The notes beneath the pieces are model-generated. The model was not told where the DNA came from. It saw only the letters and a program-made list of their open reading frames with translations, and did no database searches. From positions 1,054,001-1,118,000 of the forward strand of contig CAWAVB010000001.1 in assembly GCA_963785415.1 (NCBI GenBank): a DNA stretch of 64,000 nucleotides, written 5' to 3'. Origin of the DNA: Bog-793 sp963785415. GTDB lineage: Bacteria > Actinomycetota > Acidimicrobiia > Acidimicrobiales > Bog-793. The position numbers and the translations under genes were made by a program. This document shows, one piece after another, positions 25,139-34,046 of this stretch (the first letter of the stretch is position 1; every line of letters starts with the position of its first letter).

Positions 25139-25575
25139 GGCGCCCGGGCCGGGTCGGTCTCGGCGGCGATCGCCGCGAGCACGCCGTTCACGTACCGGCC
25201 CGACTCCTCCGTCGAGAACTCCCGGGCGAGCTCGATCGCCTCGTCGATCGCCACCGCGACCGGGACCTCTCCCCCGAAAACGATCTCGTAGGTCGCGATC
25301 CGCAGCAGTTGCCGGTCGATCGCCGGCAGTCGGTCGATCGCCCACGCCCGGGCGTGGGCGTCGATCAAGGCGTCGATCGCCTCGAGATGCGCCCCCACCC
25401 CGCGCACGAGCGCCGCCGCGTACGGGTCGGGCGCGACCGGGAGTCCCGCCAGGACGGCGGCGGGCGCGATCGCTTTCGTCTCGGATTCATAGAGCAGATC
25501 GAGCGCCCGCTCACGGGCGCGCCGACGCACGCCGGTGGACGAGACCCGCCCGCTACGCCCTCGTGAGGTACTCAC
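25135..25575 (-). CDS. nusB: transcription antitermination factor NusB
   Basis: An all-helical protein of up to 146 residues that acts with NusE/S10 in rRNA antitermination. The family core begins VRRRARERALDLLYESE and contains RLPAIDRQLLRIATYEI and VAIDEAIELAREFSTEESGRYVNGVL. The GTG at 25575 lies inside the end of efp; a second GTG at 25530 would start right at the conserved core and is equally possible. Confidence 0.93.
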   Translation of the reverse strand: MSTSRGRSGRVSSTGVRRRARERALDLLYESETKAIAPAAVLAGLPVAPDPYAAALVRGVGAHLEAIDALIDAHARAWAIDRLPAIDRQLLRIATYEIVFGGEVPVAVAIDEAIELAREFSTEESGRYVNGVLAAIAAETDPARAP

Positions 25576-26113
25576 CGGACCGGGTGTCGACCTTGATCCG
25601 GTCGCCCTCGTTGACGAACAGGGGCACCTGGACGACGAGCCCGGTCTCGGTGGTCGCGGGCTTGCGCGCCCCCGAGACGCGGTCTCCCTGCATGCCGGGT
25701 TCGGTGTCCGTCACCTCGAGCTCGACGGCCGCCGGGAGCTCCACGTCGACGATCTCGGTCTCGTGCAGCATGAGCAGAACCGAGTTCCCCACCTTCAGAA
25801 ACGACGCCGCGGTGCCGAGCGTCGCCGCCGGGACGGTCATCTGGTCGAACGAGACGTTGTCCATGAACACGTAGTCGGTCCCGTCGCGGTAGAGGAACTG
25901 CATCTCGCGCTTGTCGATCACCGCCTGCTCCACACGCTCGTCGGCGCGGAACGTGCGCTCGACGACCGCCTTGTTCCGCAGGTTGCGGAGCTTCGTGCGC
26001 ACGAAGGCACCGCCCTTGCCGGGTTTCACGTGCTGGAACTCGACCACCTCGAACAGCCCGTCGGCGAGGTCGAGTGCCATCCCGTTCTTCAGATCGTTCG
26101 TCGACAGCGCCAT
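25553..26113 (-). CDS. efp: translation elongation factor P
   Basis: A 186-residue EF-P that rescues ribosomes stalled at proline runs. The tip loop is HVKPGKGGAFVR with Lys33 at the position that is modified in some bacteria. Three beta domains follow, ending GDRIKVDTRSGEYLTRA. ATG 26113 overlaps the peptidase stop as TGATG. Its neighbour is an Xaa-Pro peptidase, the usual actinobacterial pairing. Confidence 0.96.
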   Translation of the reverse strand: MALSTNDLKNGMALDLADGLFEVVEFQHVKPGKGGAFVRTKLRNLRNKAVVERTFRADERVEQAVIDKREMQFLYRDGTDYVFMDNVSFDQMTVPAATLGTAASFLKVGNSVLLMLHETEIVDVELPAAVELEVTDTEPGMQGDRVSGARKPATTETGLVVQVPLFVNEGDRIKVDTRSGEYLTRA

Positions 26114-27246
26114 CAGAGCGTGTAGTCCTTCGTCGTCTTGGTGAGCGGACGGAACCCCGATGCCGTCACGACCACGGTGTCCTCGATGCGCACGCCGCCG
26201 TGGTCGACGAGGTACGCCCCCGGCTCGACGGTCACGACCGCGCCTTCGGGCAGTAAGTCCGCGCTCCCCGCGCCGAGCATTGGCGCCTCGTGGATGTCGA
26301 GCCCGACGCCGTGCCCCGTCGAGTGCGTGAACGCCTCGGCGTACCCCGCTCCGGCGAGCGAGGCGCGACAGGCTTCGTCGACGGCCCCACCGGTCACCCC
26401 GGCGACGACGGCGATGAGCCCGGCGCGCTGCGAGGCGGCCACGGCGGAGAGGAGCGCGGCGTCCGCGGCCGACGGCTCACCGATGCACACCGTCCGGGTC
26501 ATGTCCGAGTGGTAGCCGTCGTAGAGCGCACCGAAGTCGATGACGACGAGGTCGCCCGGCACGATCACGCGGTCCGACGGCTTGGCGTGGGGCAGCGCGC
26601 CGTTCGGCCCAGAGGCGACGATGGACTCGAACGACGCTGCCCCGGCACCGTGCCGGCGCATCTCGAATTCGAGCTCAGCCGCGAACTCCGCCTCGGTCAC
26701 ACCCTCCGCAAGGTGCTGCTTGATCTGCGCGAAGGCGACGTCAGCGATGTCGCAGGACCGCTCGATACGGGCGATCTCACCGGCGTCCTTCACGAGCCGG
26801 ATCGCCTCGACGAACCCGGTCGTCGCGACGAGCTCGGGCTTGAGGGTCGCGGCGAGCTCGGTCTGGGTCGCCCAGCTCACGGATTCGGCTTCGAGCCCGA
26901 GGCGCTCCAGCGATCGGGTCGCCGACTCGATTGTCTTCAGGCGCCCTGTCGAAGAGACGACCTCGAGGTCGCCGGTGACACCGGACGTGGCCATCTCGCG
27001 CGCGGCCTGGTCCTTGTACCGTCCGTCCGTGATGAGCAGGCAGCGGCGCGCCGTGACGAGAGCCACGGCGCTCGAACCGGAGAATCCCGTGAGGTAGCGG
27101 ATGTTGGCGAGCGACGTGACGAGCATGCCCCCGAGGCGTTCCCGACCGAGTCGCTCCCGCAGTTTCCCGATACGCGATCGCACGTTCATCGGCGGAATGG
27201 CCGGCGGCGTCTCATCCCTTGGCTCGCGAATCACTGAGACCGCCAT
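26113..27246 (-). CDS. M24 family Xaa-Pro aminopeptidase
   Basis: A 377-residue metallopeptidase of the creatinase/pita-bread fold. The N-terminal domain holds LANIRYLTGFSGSSA. The catalytic domain carries dinuclear metal ligands in VVIDFGALYDGYHSDMTRT, THSTGHGVGLDIHEAP and VTVEPGAYL. It releases N-terminal residues next to proline. ATG 27246 directly follows the aroQ stop and has AGGAAGG upstream. Confidence 0.92.
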   Translation of the reverse strand: MAVSVIREPRDETPPAIPPMNVRSRIGKLRERLGRERLGGMLVTSLANIRYLTGFSGSSAVALVTARRCLLITDGRYKDQAAREMATSGVTGDLEVVSSTGRLKTIESATRSLERLGLEAESVSWATQTELAATLKPELVATTGFVEAIRLVKDAGEIARIERSCDIADVAFAQIKQHLAEGVTEAEFAAELEFEMRRHGAGAASFESIVASGPNGALPHAKPSDRVIVPGDLVVIDFGALYDGYHSDMTRTVCIGEPSAADAALLSAVAASQRAGLIAVVAGVTGGAVDEACRASLAGAGYAEAFTHSTGHGVGLDIHEAPMLGAGSADLLPEGAVVTVEPGAYLVDHGGVRIEDTVVVTASGFRPLTKTTKDYTL

Positions 27247-27726
27247 CTAAGCCTTCCTTTCGTTCACCAGTCGTGCCGCGGCCTCGACCGCCAGCTCGTA
27301 ACCCAGCCCCCCGAATCCCGCGACCGCTCCGTCCGCGACCGGCGCGATGACCGACGTCGTGCGCCACGGCTCCCGGGCGGCCGGGTGCGACAGATGCAGC
27401 TCGATCACAAATCCGTCGAACGCCGCCAGTGCGTCGTGGAGCGACCAACCGTAGTGCGACAGCGCGCCGGCGTTCACGACGATTGCGTCCACACGACCGC
27501 GCGCCGCGTGCACCGCGGTGACGAGGTCACCCTCGTGCTCGCTCTGGACGTGCTCGAGCGCGAAACCGTTCCTCTCGGCGGCCGCCCCCGCCCTGGCGAC
27601 ATGGTCGGCGAGCGTCGCCGTGCCGTAGATCGACGGCTCCCGTACCCCGAGCAACCCGAGGTTCGGTCCCGAGAGCAGAAGGATCGTGGGCGGCCCCGAA
27701 ACGTTCGACGCGACGGGTTCGGTCAC
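27247..27726 (-). CDS. aroQ: 3-dehydroquinate dehydratase, type II
   Basis: A 159-residue enzyme of the shikimate pathway (3-dehydroquinate to 3-dehydroshikimate). It has LSGPNLGLLGVREPSIYG with the catalytic Arg/Tyr segment, NAGALSHYGWSLHDAL, and HLSHPAAREPWR. The usual NPGAL proline is replaced by alanine (NAGAL), a small departure from the family. GTG 27726 overlaps the aroKB stop as GTGA. Confidence 0.93.
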   Translation of the reverse strand: MTEPVASNVSGPPTILLLSGPNLGLLGVREPSIYGTATLADHVARAGAAAERNGFALEHVQSEHEGDLVTAVHAARGRVDAIVVNAGALSHYGWSLHDALAAFDGFVIELHLSHPAAREPWRTTSVIAPVADGAVAGFGGLGYELAVEAAARLVNERKA

Positions 27727-29315
27727 GCGGTCCTCGCTTTGGCGTCGGGCATGGTGCCACCTCCGGGGGTTTGGGACTGGGTCGCGACGAGCGCGGCACG
27801 CACCACCGCGGGCTCGATGTCGGGTACGAACTCGACGCCGCGGGGACCGTCGAGGACGAAGCTCAGACCGGTCCGGGTCTTCTTGTCCCGGGCCATGAAC
27901 ACGAGCAGCTCGTCGAGGTCGACACCGGCCGGAAACGACGTGGCGAGGCCGTGGCGCGCGACGGCGGCGAGGTGCCGGTGGACTTCGTCGTCTCCGATCC
28001 GCCCGAGCCCCGCGGCAAGCCGGGCCACGAAGACGAGCCCGATTGCGACAGCCTCACCGTGCCGGATCGAGGCGCCGTCGGCGCCGGATTCGGCGAAGCC
28101 CGCGGCTTCGAGGGCGTGGGCGAGCGTGTGGCCGTAGTTGAGGACCATCCTGCGGTCGGAGTCCCGCTCGTCGACGGCGACGATGGCGGCCTTCGCCGCG
28201 GCGCAGGCCGCGATCTGATCGACGAGCGGCCGCCCGTCGAGATCCGCGACACCGAGGCACTCGTACTTCGCCATCTCGCCGAGTCCCGACCGCCACTCGC
28301 GCTCGGGGAGCGACCACAGGGCGTCGGTGTCGCAGAACACCGCGCTCGGCTGCCAGAACGACCCGACGAGATTCTTGCCCTCCGGCAGGTTGACGCCGGT
28401 CTTGCCGCCGATCGCGGCGTCGACCTGGGCGAGCAGCGTCGTGGCCACGTTCACGACCGCGACGCCCCGGTGGTAGCACGCCGCGGCGAACCCGGCGACG
28501 TCGGTGACGACACCGCCCCCGACGGCGACGACCACGTCGGCGCGGGTCAATCCGGCACGGGCGAAGCCCCGGCACAGCTCCTCGATCGTGCGGATCGACT
28601 TCGCCGACTCACCGAGCCCGACCGCGAACTCGAACTCCTCGATCCCCGTCGAGACCGCCACGTTCACGCCCGCCTGCGTGACGATCGCCGCACGGCGGGC
28701 CCCGGCGGGGATGGCTCCTGGGAGCAGATGGCGCGCCCCGGGCCCGACGACGACTTCGTAGCGGTGCTCGGCGAGCTGCACCTCGACCCGACGCTGGATC
28801 GCGTTGAGCACAGCGGCGACCGTCGCCTCGGCTTCGAAGGAGTCGACGTCGACGACCGCGTTCGCAACTTCTTCGTACAGGGGTCTGCGCTCCGGCTCGA
28901 GGCGCGCGAGCGCTGCGGCGGGGTCCGCCGCGAGCAACGGACGGCCGGCGCCGTCGCCGAGCCGCTCCGCGAGCGTGTCGAGCCGGGCGCGCAGCCAGAC
29001 GACGTCGCCCGCTTCGGCGATCGCGGCACGGTTCTTTGGATCGAGGACCGCGCCTCCGCCGACCGAGATGATCGACGGCGAGGGCGACGCGATCGCTTCG
29101 GCGAGCACCGTCGACTCGACGGCGCGCATCTTGTCCTCGCCCTCGGTCGACCAGATCTCGGGGATCGTCGAGCCGGTCACGGCGGCGATCTCCTCGTCGG
29201 TGTCGACGAACAACCGTCCGAGCAGCGCGGCGAGCCGGAGGCCCGCCGATGACTTGCCGGTTCCCATCATGCCGACGAGCACAATGTGGCGGCGGTCGCG
29301 TGGGATGACGGCCAT
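27723..29315 (-). CDS. aroKB: shikimate kinase / 3-dehydroquinate synthase fusion
   Basis: A 530-residue fusion. Residues 1-170 are shikimate kinase (P-loop GMMGTGKSS, DTDEEI, SVGGGAVL). From about 178 to the end is 3-dehydroquinate synthase, with the NAD-binding GGGVVTDVAGFAAACYHRG, TLLAQVDAAIGGKTGVN and the metal ligands in GEMAKYE and NYGHTLAHALE. The two enzymes act at steps 5 and 2 of the shikimate pathway, so the fusion co-regulates rather than channels. No stop or internal start is apparent in the linker. ATG 29315 overlaps the aroC stop as TGATG. Confidence 0.95.
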   Translation of the reverse strand: MAVIPRDRRHIVLVGMMGTGKSSAGLRLAALLGRLFVDTDEEIAAVTGSTIPEIWSTEGEDKMRAVESTVLAEAIASPSPSIISVGGGAVLDPKNRAAIAEAGDVVWLRARLDTLAERLGDGAGRPLLAADPAAALARLEPERRPLYEEVANAVVDVDSFEAEATVAAVLNAIQRRVEVQLAEHRYEVVVGPGARHLLPGAIPAGARRAAIVTQAGVNVAVSTGIEEFEFAVGLGESAKSIRTIEELCRGFARAGLTRADVVVAVGGGVVTDVAGFAAACYHRGVAVVNVATTLLAQVDAAIGGKTGVNLPEGKNLVGSFWQPSAVFCDTDALWSLPEREWRSGLGEMAKYECLGVADLDGRPLVDQIAACAAAKAAIVAVDERDSDRRMVLNYGHTLAHALEAAGFAESGADGASIRHGEAVAIGLVFVARLAAGLGRIGDDEVHRHLAAVARHGLATSFPAGVDLDELLVFMARDKKTRTGLSFVLDGPRGVEFVPDIEPAVVRAALVATQSQTPGGGTMPDAKARTA

Positions 29316-30523
29316 CAGTGCCGGCTCTGTTTCACGGCGGGTCGCGGCCCGCGGGCGGCGGACGGGCTCGAGTCGAGCGCCGCGACAAAGCCGTCTCGGT
29401 TGCGCACCATCTCGGCGACGGAGTCGCCACCGAACTTGCGGAGCGCCTCCGAGGCGAGCGCCAGGGCGACCATCGCCTCGGCGACGACTCCCATCGCGGG
29501 CACCGCGGTGACGTCGGTGCGCTCTTTGAACGAGAGCGCCTCCTTCTTCGTCGCCACGTCCACCGTCGCCAGCACGGGTCGGTTCAGTGTCGCGAGCGGC
29601 TTCATGACCGCGCGGACGACGAGCAGCCCGCCGGTCGAGATGCCCCCCTCGACTCCGCCGGCACGGCTCGTCTCGCGCCGGTACGTCGCGTTCGGTGCGT
29701 CCCAGAAGATCGCGTCGTGCGCCTCGGATCCACGCCGGCCGGAGATCTCGATCGCGTCCCCGATCTCGACGGCCTTCACCGCGGGGATACTCATCAGCGC
29801 CTGCGCGAGCAGGCCGTCAAGACGCCGGTCCCACTGGGCGTAGCTGCCCAGCCCGACCGGGACGCCGTAACCGATGACCTCGGCGACGCCCCCGAGCGAA
29901 TCACCCTCCTTGGCCGCGGACTTGATCTCGGCGACCATCGCGTCGGAGGCGGTCGCGTCGAAACAGCGGACCTCGGACGCATCGACCGCGGCCCGGTCCT
30001 CGGGGCGCGGCCGCACGCCCGCCGGAGCCGTCGCCTTGCCGATCGCGACGACGTGGCTGACGACCGACACACCGAGTTCGGCGACGAGCGCCTTGGCGAG
30101 CACGCCGGCCGTGACACGGGCAGCCGTCTCGCGGGCCGAAGCCCGCTCCAGCACGTCGCGCGCGTCGTCAAATCCGTACTTCTCCATGCCCGCGAGGTCG
30201 GCATGCCCCGGGCGCGGCGCGGTGAGCACCTTCTCGGGGACGCCGGGCTCGGGAGACATCTCCCGCTCCCACTTCGGCCATTCGCTGTTGGCGACCTCGA
30301 TCGCGACCGGGGAGCCGAGCGTGCGGCCGTGGCGCACGCCGCCCACGATGACCGCCTCGTCGCGCTCGACGCGCATCCGCGGCCCGCGTCCGTAGCCGAG
30401 ACGACGACGGGCGAGCTCGGCGCGGATCTCGTCGAGCGTGACCGGCAGCCCGGCGGGCAGGCCCTCCACGATCACGACGAGGGCACGGCCGTGGGACTCC
30501 CCAGCCGTGAGGAAGCGGAGCAT
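29315..30523 (-). CDS. aroC: chorismate synthase
   Basis: A 402-residue FMN-dependent enzyme that converts EPSP to chorismate. Signature stretches are GESHGRALVVIVEGLPAG, RRRLGYGRGPRM, RPGHADLAGMEKYG and the C-terminal DVATKKEALSFKERTDVT. It is the first gene of the aro-efp-nusB operon and is 51 nt behind the NifU-like gene, so it may have its own promoter or share that one. Confidence 0.97.
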   Translation of the reverse strand: MLRFLTAGESHGRALVVIVEGLPAGLPVTLDEIRAELARRRLGYGRGPRMRVERDEAVIVGGVRHGRTLGSPVAIEVANSEWPKWEREMSPEPGVPEKVLTAPRPGHADLAGMEKYGFDDARDVLERASARETAARVTAGVLAKALVAELGVSVVSHVVAIGKATAPAGVRPRPEDRAAVDASEVRCFDATASDAMVAEIKSAAKEGDSLGGVAEVIGYGVPVGLGSYAQWDRRLDGLLAQALMSIPAVKAVEIGDAIEISGRRGSEAHDAIFWDAPNATYRRETSRAGGVEGGISTGGLLVVRAVMKPLATLNRPVLATVDVATKKEALSFKERTDVTAVPAMGVVAEAMVALALASEALRKFGGDSVAEMVRNRDGFVAALDSSPSAARGPRPAVKQSRH

Positions 30524-30573
30524 TGAAGAAATCTACCGTCTCGCCTGCTCAGCGAGGGCGGCGAGGCGCAGCG

Positions 30574-31218
30574 CTACTTCTTCGCCGGCTCGTAGTACGG
30601 GTTGCGGCCCTCCTGGTGGGACGTGACATCGACGACGTCGACGATCTCCGGCACCGCCTGCTTGATCGCGACCGTGATCCCTTGGCCGAGTGTCACCGCC
30701 GCGAGCCCGCACCCCTGGCAACCGCCGGACAGCCTCAGATACGCGACCCCCTCGTCGACCGCGACGAGATCGGCGCGCCCACCGTGCATGGCGATCTGGG
30801 GATTCACCTGCTCCTCAAGCACCGCGATCACGGAACGGGCGACCGCGCTCGTCACATCGCCGTCGGCGACCGCTGGCGCGGTCGTTGGCACCCGCGGCGT
30901 GTTCGGGTTGACCATCACGAGCCCCTGGTCCCCGAGATCGAGCGTCGCGCCGCGCATCTTGTCGACGCTGTCGCCACCGACCACGACGACGAGTTCGCCG
31001 GACCGGCACGGCACGTCGCGAGGTGAGGCATCGACGAGCGACTCGAACCACATCTCGTAGACGTAGGCGCCATTCGCCGACCCGGTCACCTCGATGAAAA
31101 GCGCCAGGCTCTCCGGTTCGTGCTCCGCCGCGCGAGCCTCGAGAATCGAGGCACGCGCGGCGTCGGTGACGCTGATCACAGCGTCGCGGCGCAGCTCGTC
31201 GGGCGCGACATCGGCCAT
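30574..31218 (-). CDS. NfuA-type iron-sulfur cluster scaffold/carrier
   Basis: A 214-residue protein with a degenerate A-type (HesB/IscA) N-terminal domain lacking the cluster cysteines and a C-terminal NifU domain from about residue 125 with the CxxC motif in SGGCQGCGLAAVTLG. Such proteins deliver 4Fe-4S clusters to client enzymes. ATG 31218 lies six bases after TACGAT on the minus strand with no Shine-Dalgarno, which suggests a leaderless message. It is divergent from the ATP-grasp gene across 77 nt. Confidence 0.88.
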   Translation of the reverse strand: MADVAPDELRRDAVISVTDAARASILEARAAEHEPESLALFIEVTGSANGAYVYEMWFESLVDASPRDVPCRSGELVVVVGGDSVDKMRGATLDLGDQGLVMVNPNTPRVPTTAPAVADGDVTSAVARSVIAVLEEQVNPQIAMHGGRADLVAVDEGVAYLRLSGGCQGCGLAAVTLGQGITVAIKQAVPEIVDVVDVTSHQEGRNPYYEPAKK

Positions 31219-31295
31219 ATCGCCATCGTAGGGGTGACCCCCGGGACTAACGGCGCGCCGCGCGGGAAGTCGTGGTGAACCGGCATGATGGTGGC

Positions 31296-32573
31296 GTGAC
31301 CCGCGTCCTTCTCGTCCTGCCGTCCTCGACGTACCGCGCGACCGAGTTCCTCGCGGCCGCCGAGCGGCTGGAGATCGACGTCGTGACGGGGTCGGACGCC
31401 CCTCAGGCGATGGCCGGCTCGCTGCCGAGTCGGTTCGTCGTCCTGCCCCTCGACGACCCGCCGGCGGCGGCCGACGCGGTCGAGGCGTTCGACTCGGTGA
31501 CGCCCGTCGACGCGGTCGTCGCCGTCGACGACGTCGGGGCGCTCGCCGCCGCGGCGGCGGCCGAGCGGCTCGGTTTGGCGAAGAACCCGTCCGCCGCAAT
31601 CGCCGCGACCCGGGACAAGGCGGTGATGCGCCGCCTGCTCGGCGCGGCGGGCGTCGCCCAACCGCGCTTCGAGATCGTCGCGGCCTCCCCGGACGAGCAC
31701 GACGCGGTTGCCGCCGCCGGGGCCCGGCTGGGCTATCCCGTTGTCGTCAAGCCGTGCTCGCTCGCCGCAAGCCGGGGCGTCATCCGCGCCGACGACGAGC
31801 GCGACGCCCAGAGGGTCGCGGCAACGGTGCGCCGCATCGCCGTCGGGGCCGGCCGACCGGCAGGCGAACCCCTCCTCGTCGAATCGTTCGTCCCCGGCGA
31901 CGAGGTCGCGCTCGAGGGACTGCTGACCGACGGCCGTCTCGAGGTCCTCGCCGTCTTCGACAAGCCCGACCCCCTCGACGGCCCGTTCTTCGAAGAGACG
32001 ATCTACGTCACGCCATCCCGCCACCCCGCTGCGCTCCAGCGGATGCTCGCCGCGACGGTGACGTCGGCCTGCGCGGCACTCGGCCTCGTCGACGGCCCGG
32101 TCCACGCCGAGGCCCGCCTCACTCCAAACGGCGCCGACCCCGAGGCACGGGTCGTCGTCCTGGAGGCCGCGGCACGCACGATCGGCGGGAAGTGCTCGAA
32201 GGCCCTCCGTTTCTCTTCGGGACAGTCGCTCGAGGAGATCGTCCTCGCCCACGCCGTTGGCGCCGACCTCGACCTGGCGGACGCCCGGTTGCCGGACGCG
32301 TCCGGAGTGATGATGCTCCCCATCCCGGCATCGGGCCGCTTCGGCGGGATCGACGGCACCGACGCCGCCCTCCGGGTCCCCGGGGTCTGGGGACTCGAGG
32401 TGACGGTCCCGGTCGGTGGCAACCTCACCGCCTGGCCGGCCGGCGACCGGTACCTCGGATTCCTTTTTGCCCGGGCCGCGCGGCCGGACCAGGTCGAGGA
32501 GGCACTGCGGCGCGGCTTCGCCGCGCTCGACGTGCGGGTCGACGCCCACGTCACCGCCGGAGCGGGCGGTTGA
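31296..32573 (+). CDS. ATP-grasp domain protein
   Basis: A 425-residue ATP-grasp ligase/carboxylase-like protein. The N-terminal preATP-grasp part begins VTRVLLVLPSSTYRATEFL. The ATP-binding part shows TRDKAVMRRLLGAAGV, GYPVVVKPCSLAASRGVI and VESFVPGDEVALEG, and a metal-binding segment EARLTPNG...VVVLEAAARTIGG. Its substrate is unknown. GTG 31296 lies six bases after CATGAT, a possible leaderless start. The stop overlaps the TTG start of the radical SAM gene as TTGA, so both products likely work together. Confidence 0.85.
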   Translation: MTRVLLVLPSSTYRATEFLAAAERLEIDVVTGSDAPQAMAGSLPSRFVVLPLDDPPAAADAVEAFDSVTPVDAVVAVDDVGALAAAAAAERLGLAKNPSAAIAATRDKAVMRRLLGAAGVAQPRFEIVAASPDEHDAVAAAGARLGYPVVVKPCSLAASRGVIRADDERDAQRVAATVRRIAVGAGRPAGEPLLVESFVPGDEVALEGLLTDGRLEVLAVFDKPDPLDGPFFEETIYVTPSRHPAALQRMLAATVTSACAALGLVDGPVHAEARLTPNGADPEARVVVLEAAARTIGGKCSKALRFSSGQSLEEIVLAHAVGADLDLADARLPDASGVMMLPIPASGRFGGIDGTDAALRVPGVWGLEVTVPVGGNLTAWPAGDRYLGFLFARAARPDQVEEALRRGFAALDVRVDAHVTAGAGG

Positions 32574-34046
32574 GCCAGGTCCTTCTCGTCTCGACCTACG
32601 AGCTCGGCGCGCAGCCGCTCGGTCTCGCTCGGCCCGCAGCCGAGCTCGCCGCTTCCGGCCACGACGTGCGCACGGTCGACCTCACCGTCGAGCCGTGGCC
32701 GACGGACGACGTCGCCTGGGCCGACGTCGCCGCCTTCTCCGTCCCGATGCATACCGCCCTGCGGCTCGCGATTCCCGCGATCGACCGGCTGCGCGGCGAC
32801 GCGCCCCGACATGCGAATCGCGCTCTACGGCCTCTACGCCCCCGCGGCGGCGGCGACCGGGGTGCTTCGGGTCGGTGATCTCGCGGCGGCCGGCGAGGTG
32901 GGGACGGCGCTCGCCGCCTGGCTCGACGCCGGAGGCCAGGCGATCGAGCCGCAGGCCGCCGCCGTCGACATCGGACGGGCGGGACAGGGCGCGACACCGA
33001 CTCTCCTGCCGCGCCGCGCCGGCCTTCCCGGCCTCGGGGCCTACGCCCGCCTGGTCGCCGCGGGCGGCGAGCGGCTCGTCGGGACGGTCGAGGCGAGTCG
33101 CGGCTGTAACCACCGTTGCCGGCACTGCCCGGTGCCCGTCGTCTACGACGGGCGGTCGCGCGCGGTGGCGAAGGATTCGGTGCTCGCCGACGTCGACGCC
33201 GTCGTCGCGGCCGGGGCCGGGCATGTGTGCTTCGCCGACCCCGACTTCCTCAACCGCCCGGTCCACGCGCTCGGCGTCGCGCGGGCCCTCCACGCCCGCC
33301 ACCCCGACGTCACGTTCGACGCGACGATCAAGGTCTCGCACCTGCTGCGTCACAAGAACGTCGTCGCCGAACTCGCCGACCTCGGGCTCGCATTCGTCGT
33401 CTCGGCCTTCGAATCGACGAGCGACGCCGTGCTCCGCCGTCTCGCCAAGGGCCACACGGCACAGGACGCGAGCCGCGCCGTCGCCGAGCTGCGCGCCCAC
33501 GGCGTCGAGATCCGGCCGTCGTTCCTGCCTTTCACGCCGTGGACACGACGGCAGGATCTCGTCGACATCGTCGACTTCGTCGCCGCGCACGACCTCGTGG
33601 CGAACGTCGACCCCGTCCAGTACTCGATCCGGCTCCTCATCCCGCCCGGCTCGCTCGTGCTCGACGACGACGATCCCGTGCTCGCGGCCTGCCTCGGACG
33701 GTTCGACGCGGCGTCCCTCGGCTTCTCCTGGTCGGCACAGGACCCGCTCCTCGACGAGCTGCAGACGGCACTCGCCGCCCGGTGCGAGGCCGCGGCCGAC
33801 TCGGGTGAGCCGGTCGAGGCGACCTACGTCGTGGTGCGCGCCCTCGTGTTCGACCACCTCGGTCTGAGCGATCCGGGCGCTCCCGAGCCCGTCGTCACTC
33901 CTGGACCCGCTCCGGGGCTCCGGCCCCGCCTCACCGAGCCGTGGTTCTGCTGCGCCGAGCCGACGCGTCAACAGCTCGCCGGGGTCGCCGCGGCGCCGGT
34001 AGCGTTCGACGCATGTCCATCCCCGATGACGCGCACGAATGGGTGA
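32570..34046 (+). pseudogene. CCAEP-tail radical SAM protein, interrupted by a one-base frameshift
   Basis: An N-terminal cobalamin-binding-like segment (VLLVSTYELGAQPLGLARPA) lies in one frame. The radical SAM core with RGCNHRCRHCPVP (CxxxCxxC) lies in another. The frames join if one C is removed from the CCCC run near 32803, giving 491 residues. Near the C-terminus is WFCCAEPT (CC codons at 33948-33953), the signature of the CUAEP/CCAEP-tail radical SAM (seleno)protein family; this is the cysteine form, read TGC TGC. Its reaction is not known. The TTG start is coupled to the ATP-grasp gene. The frameshift may be an assembly error. Confidence 0.82.

Noticed and set aside
33948..33953. Possible selenocysteine site in the CCAEP tail
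   Set aside because: The codons are TGC TGC, not TGA, so this is the cysteine form of the family; no in-frame TGA or SECIS is needed.
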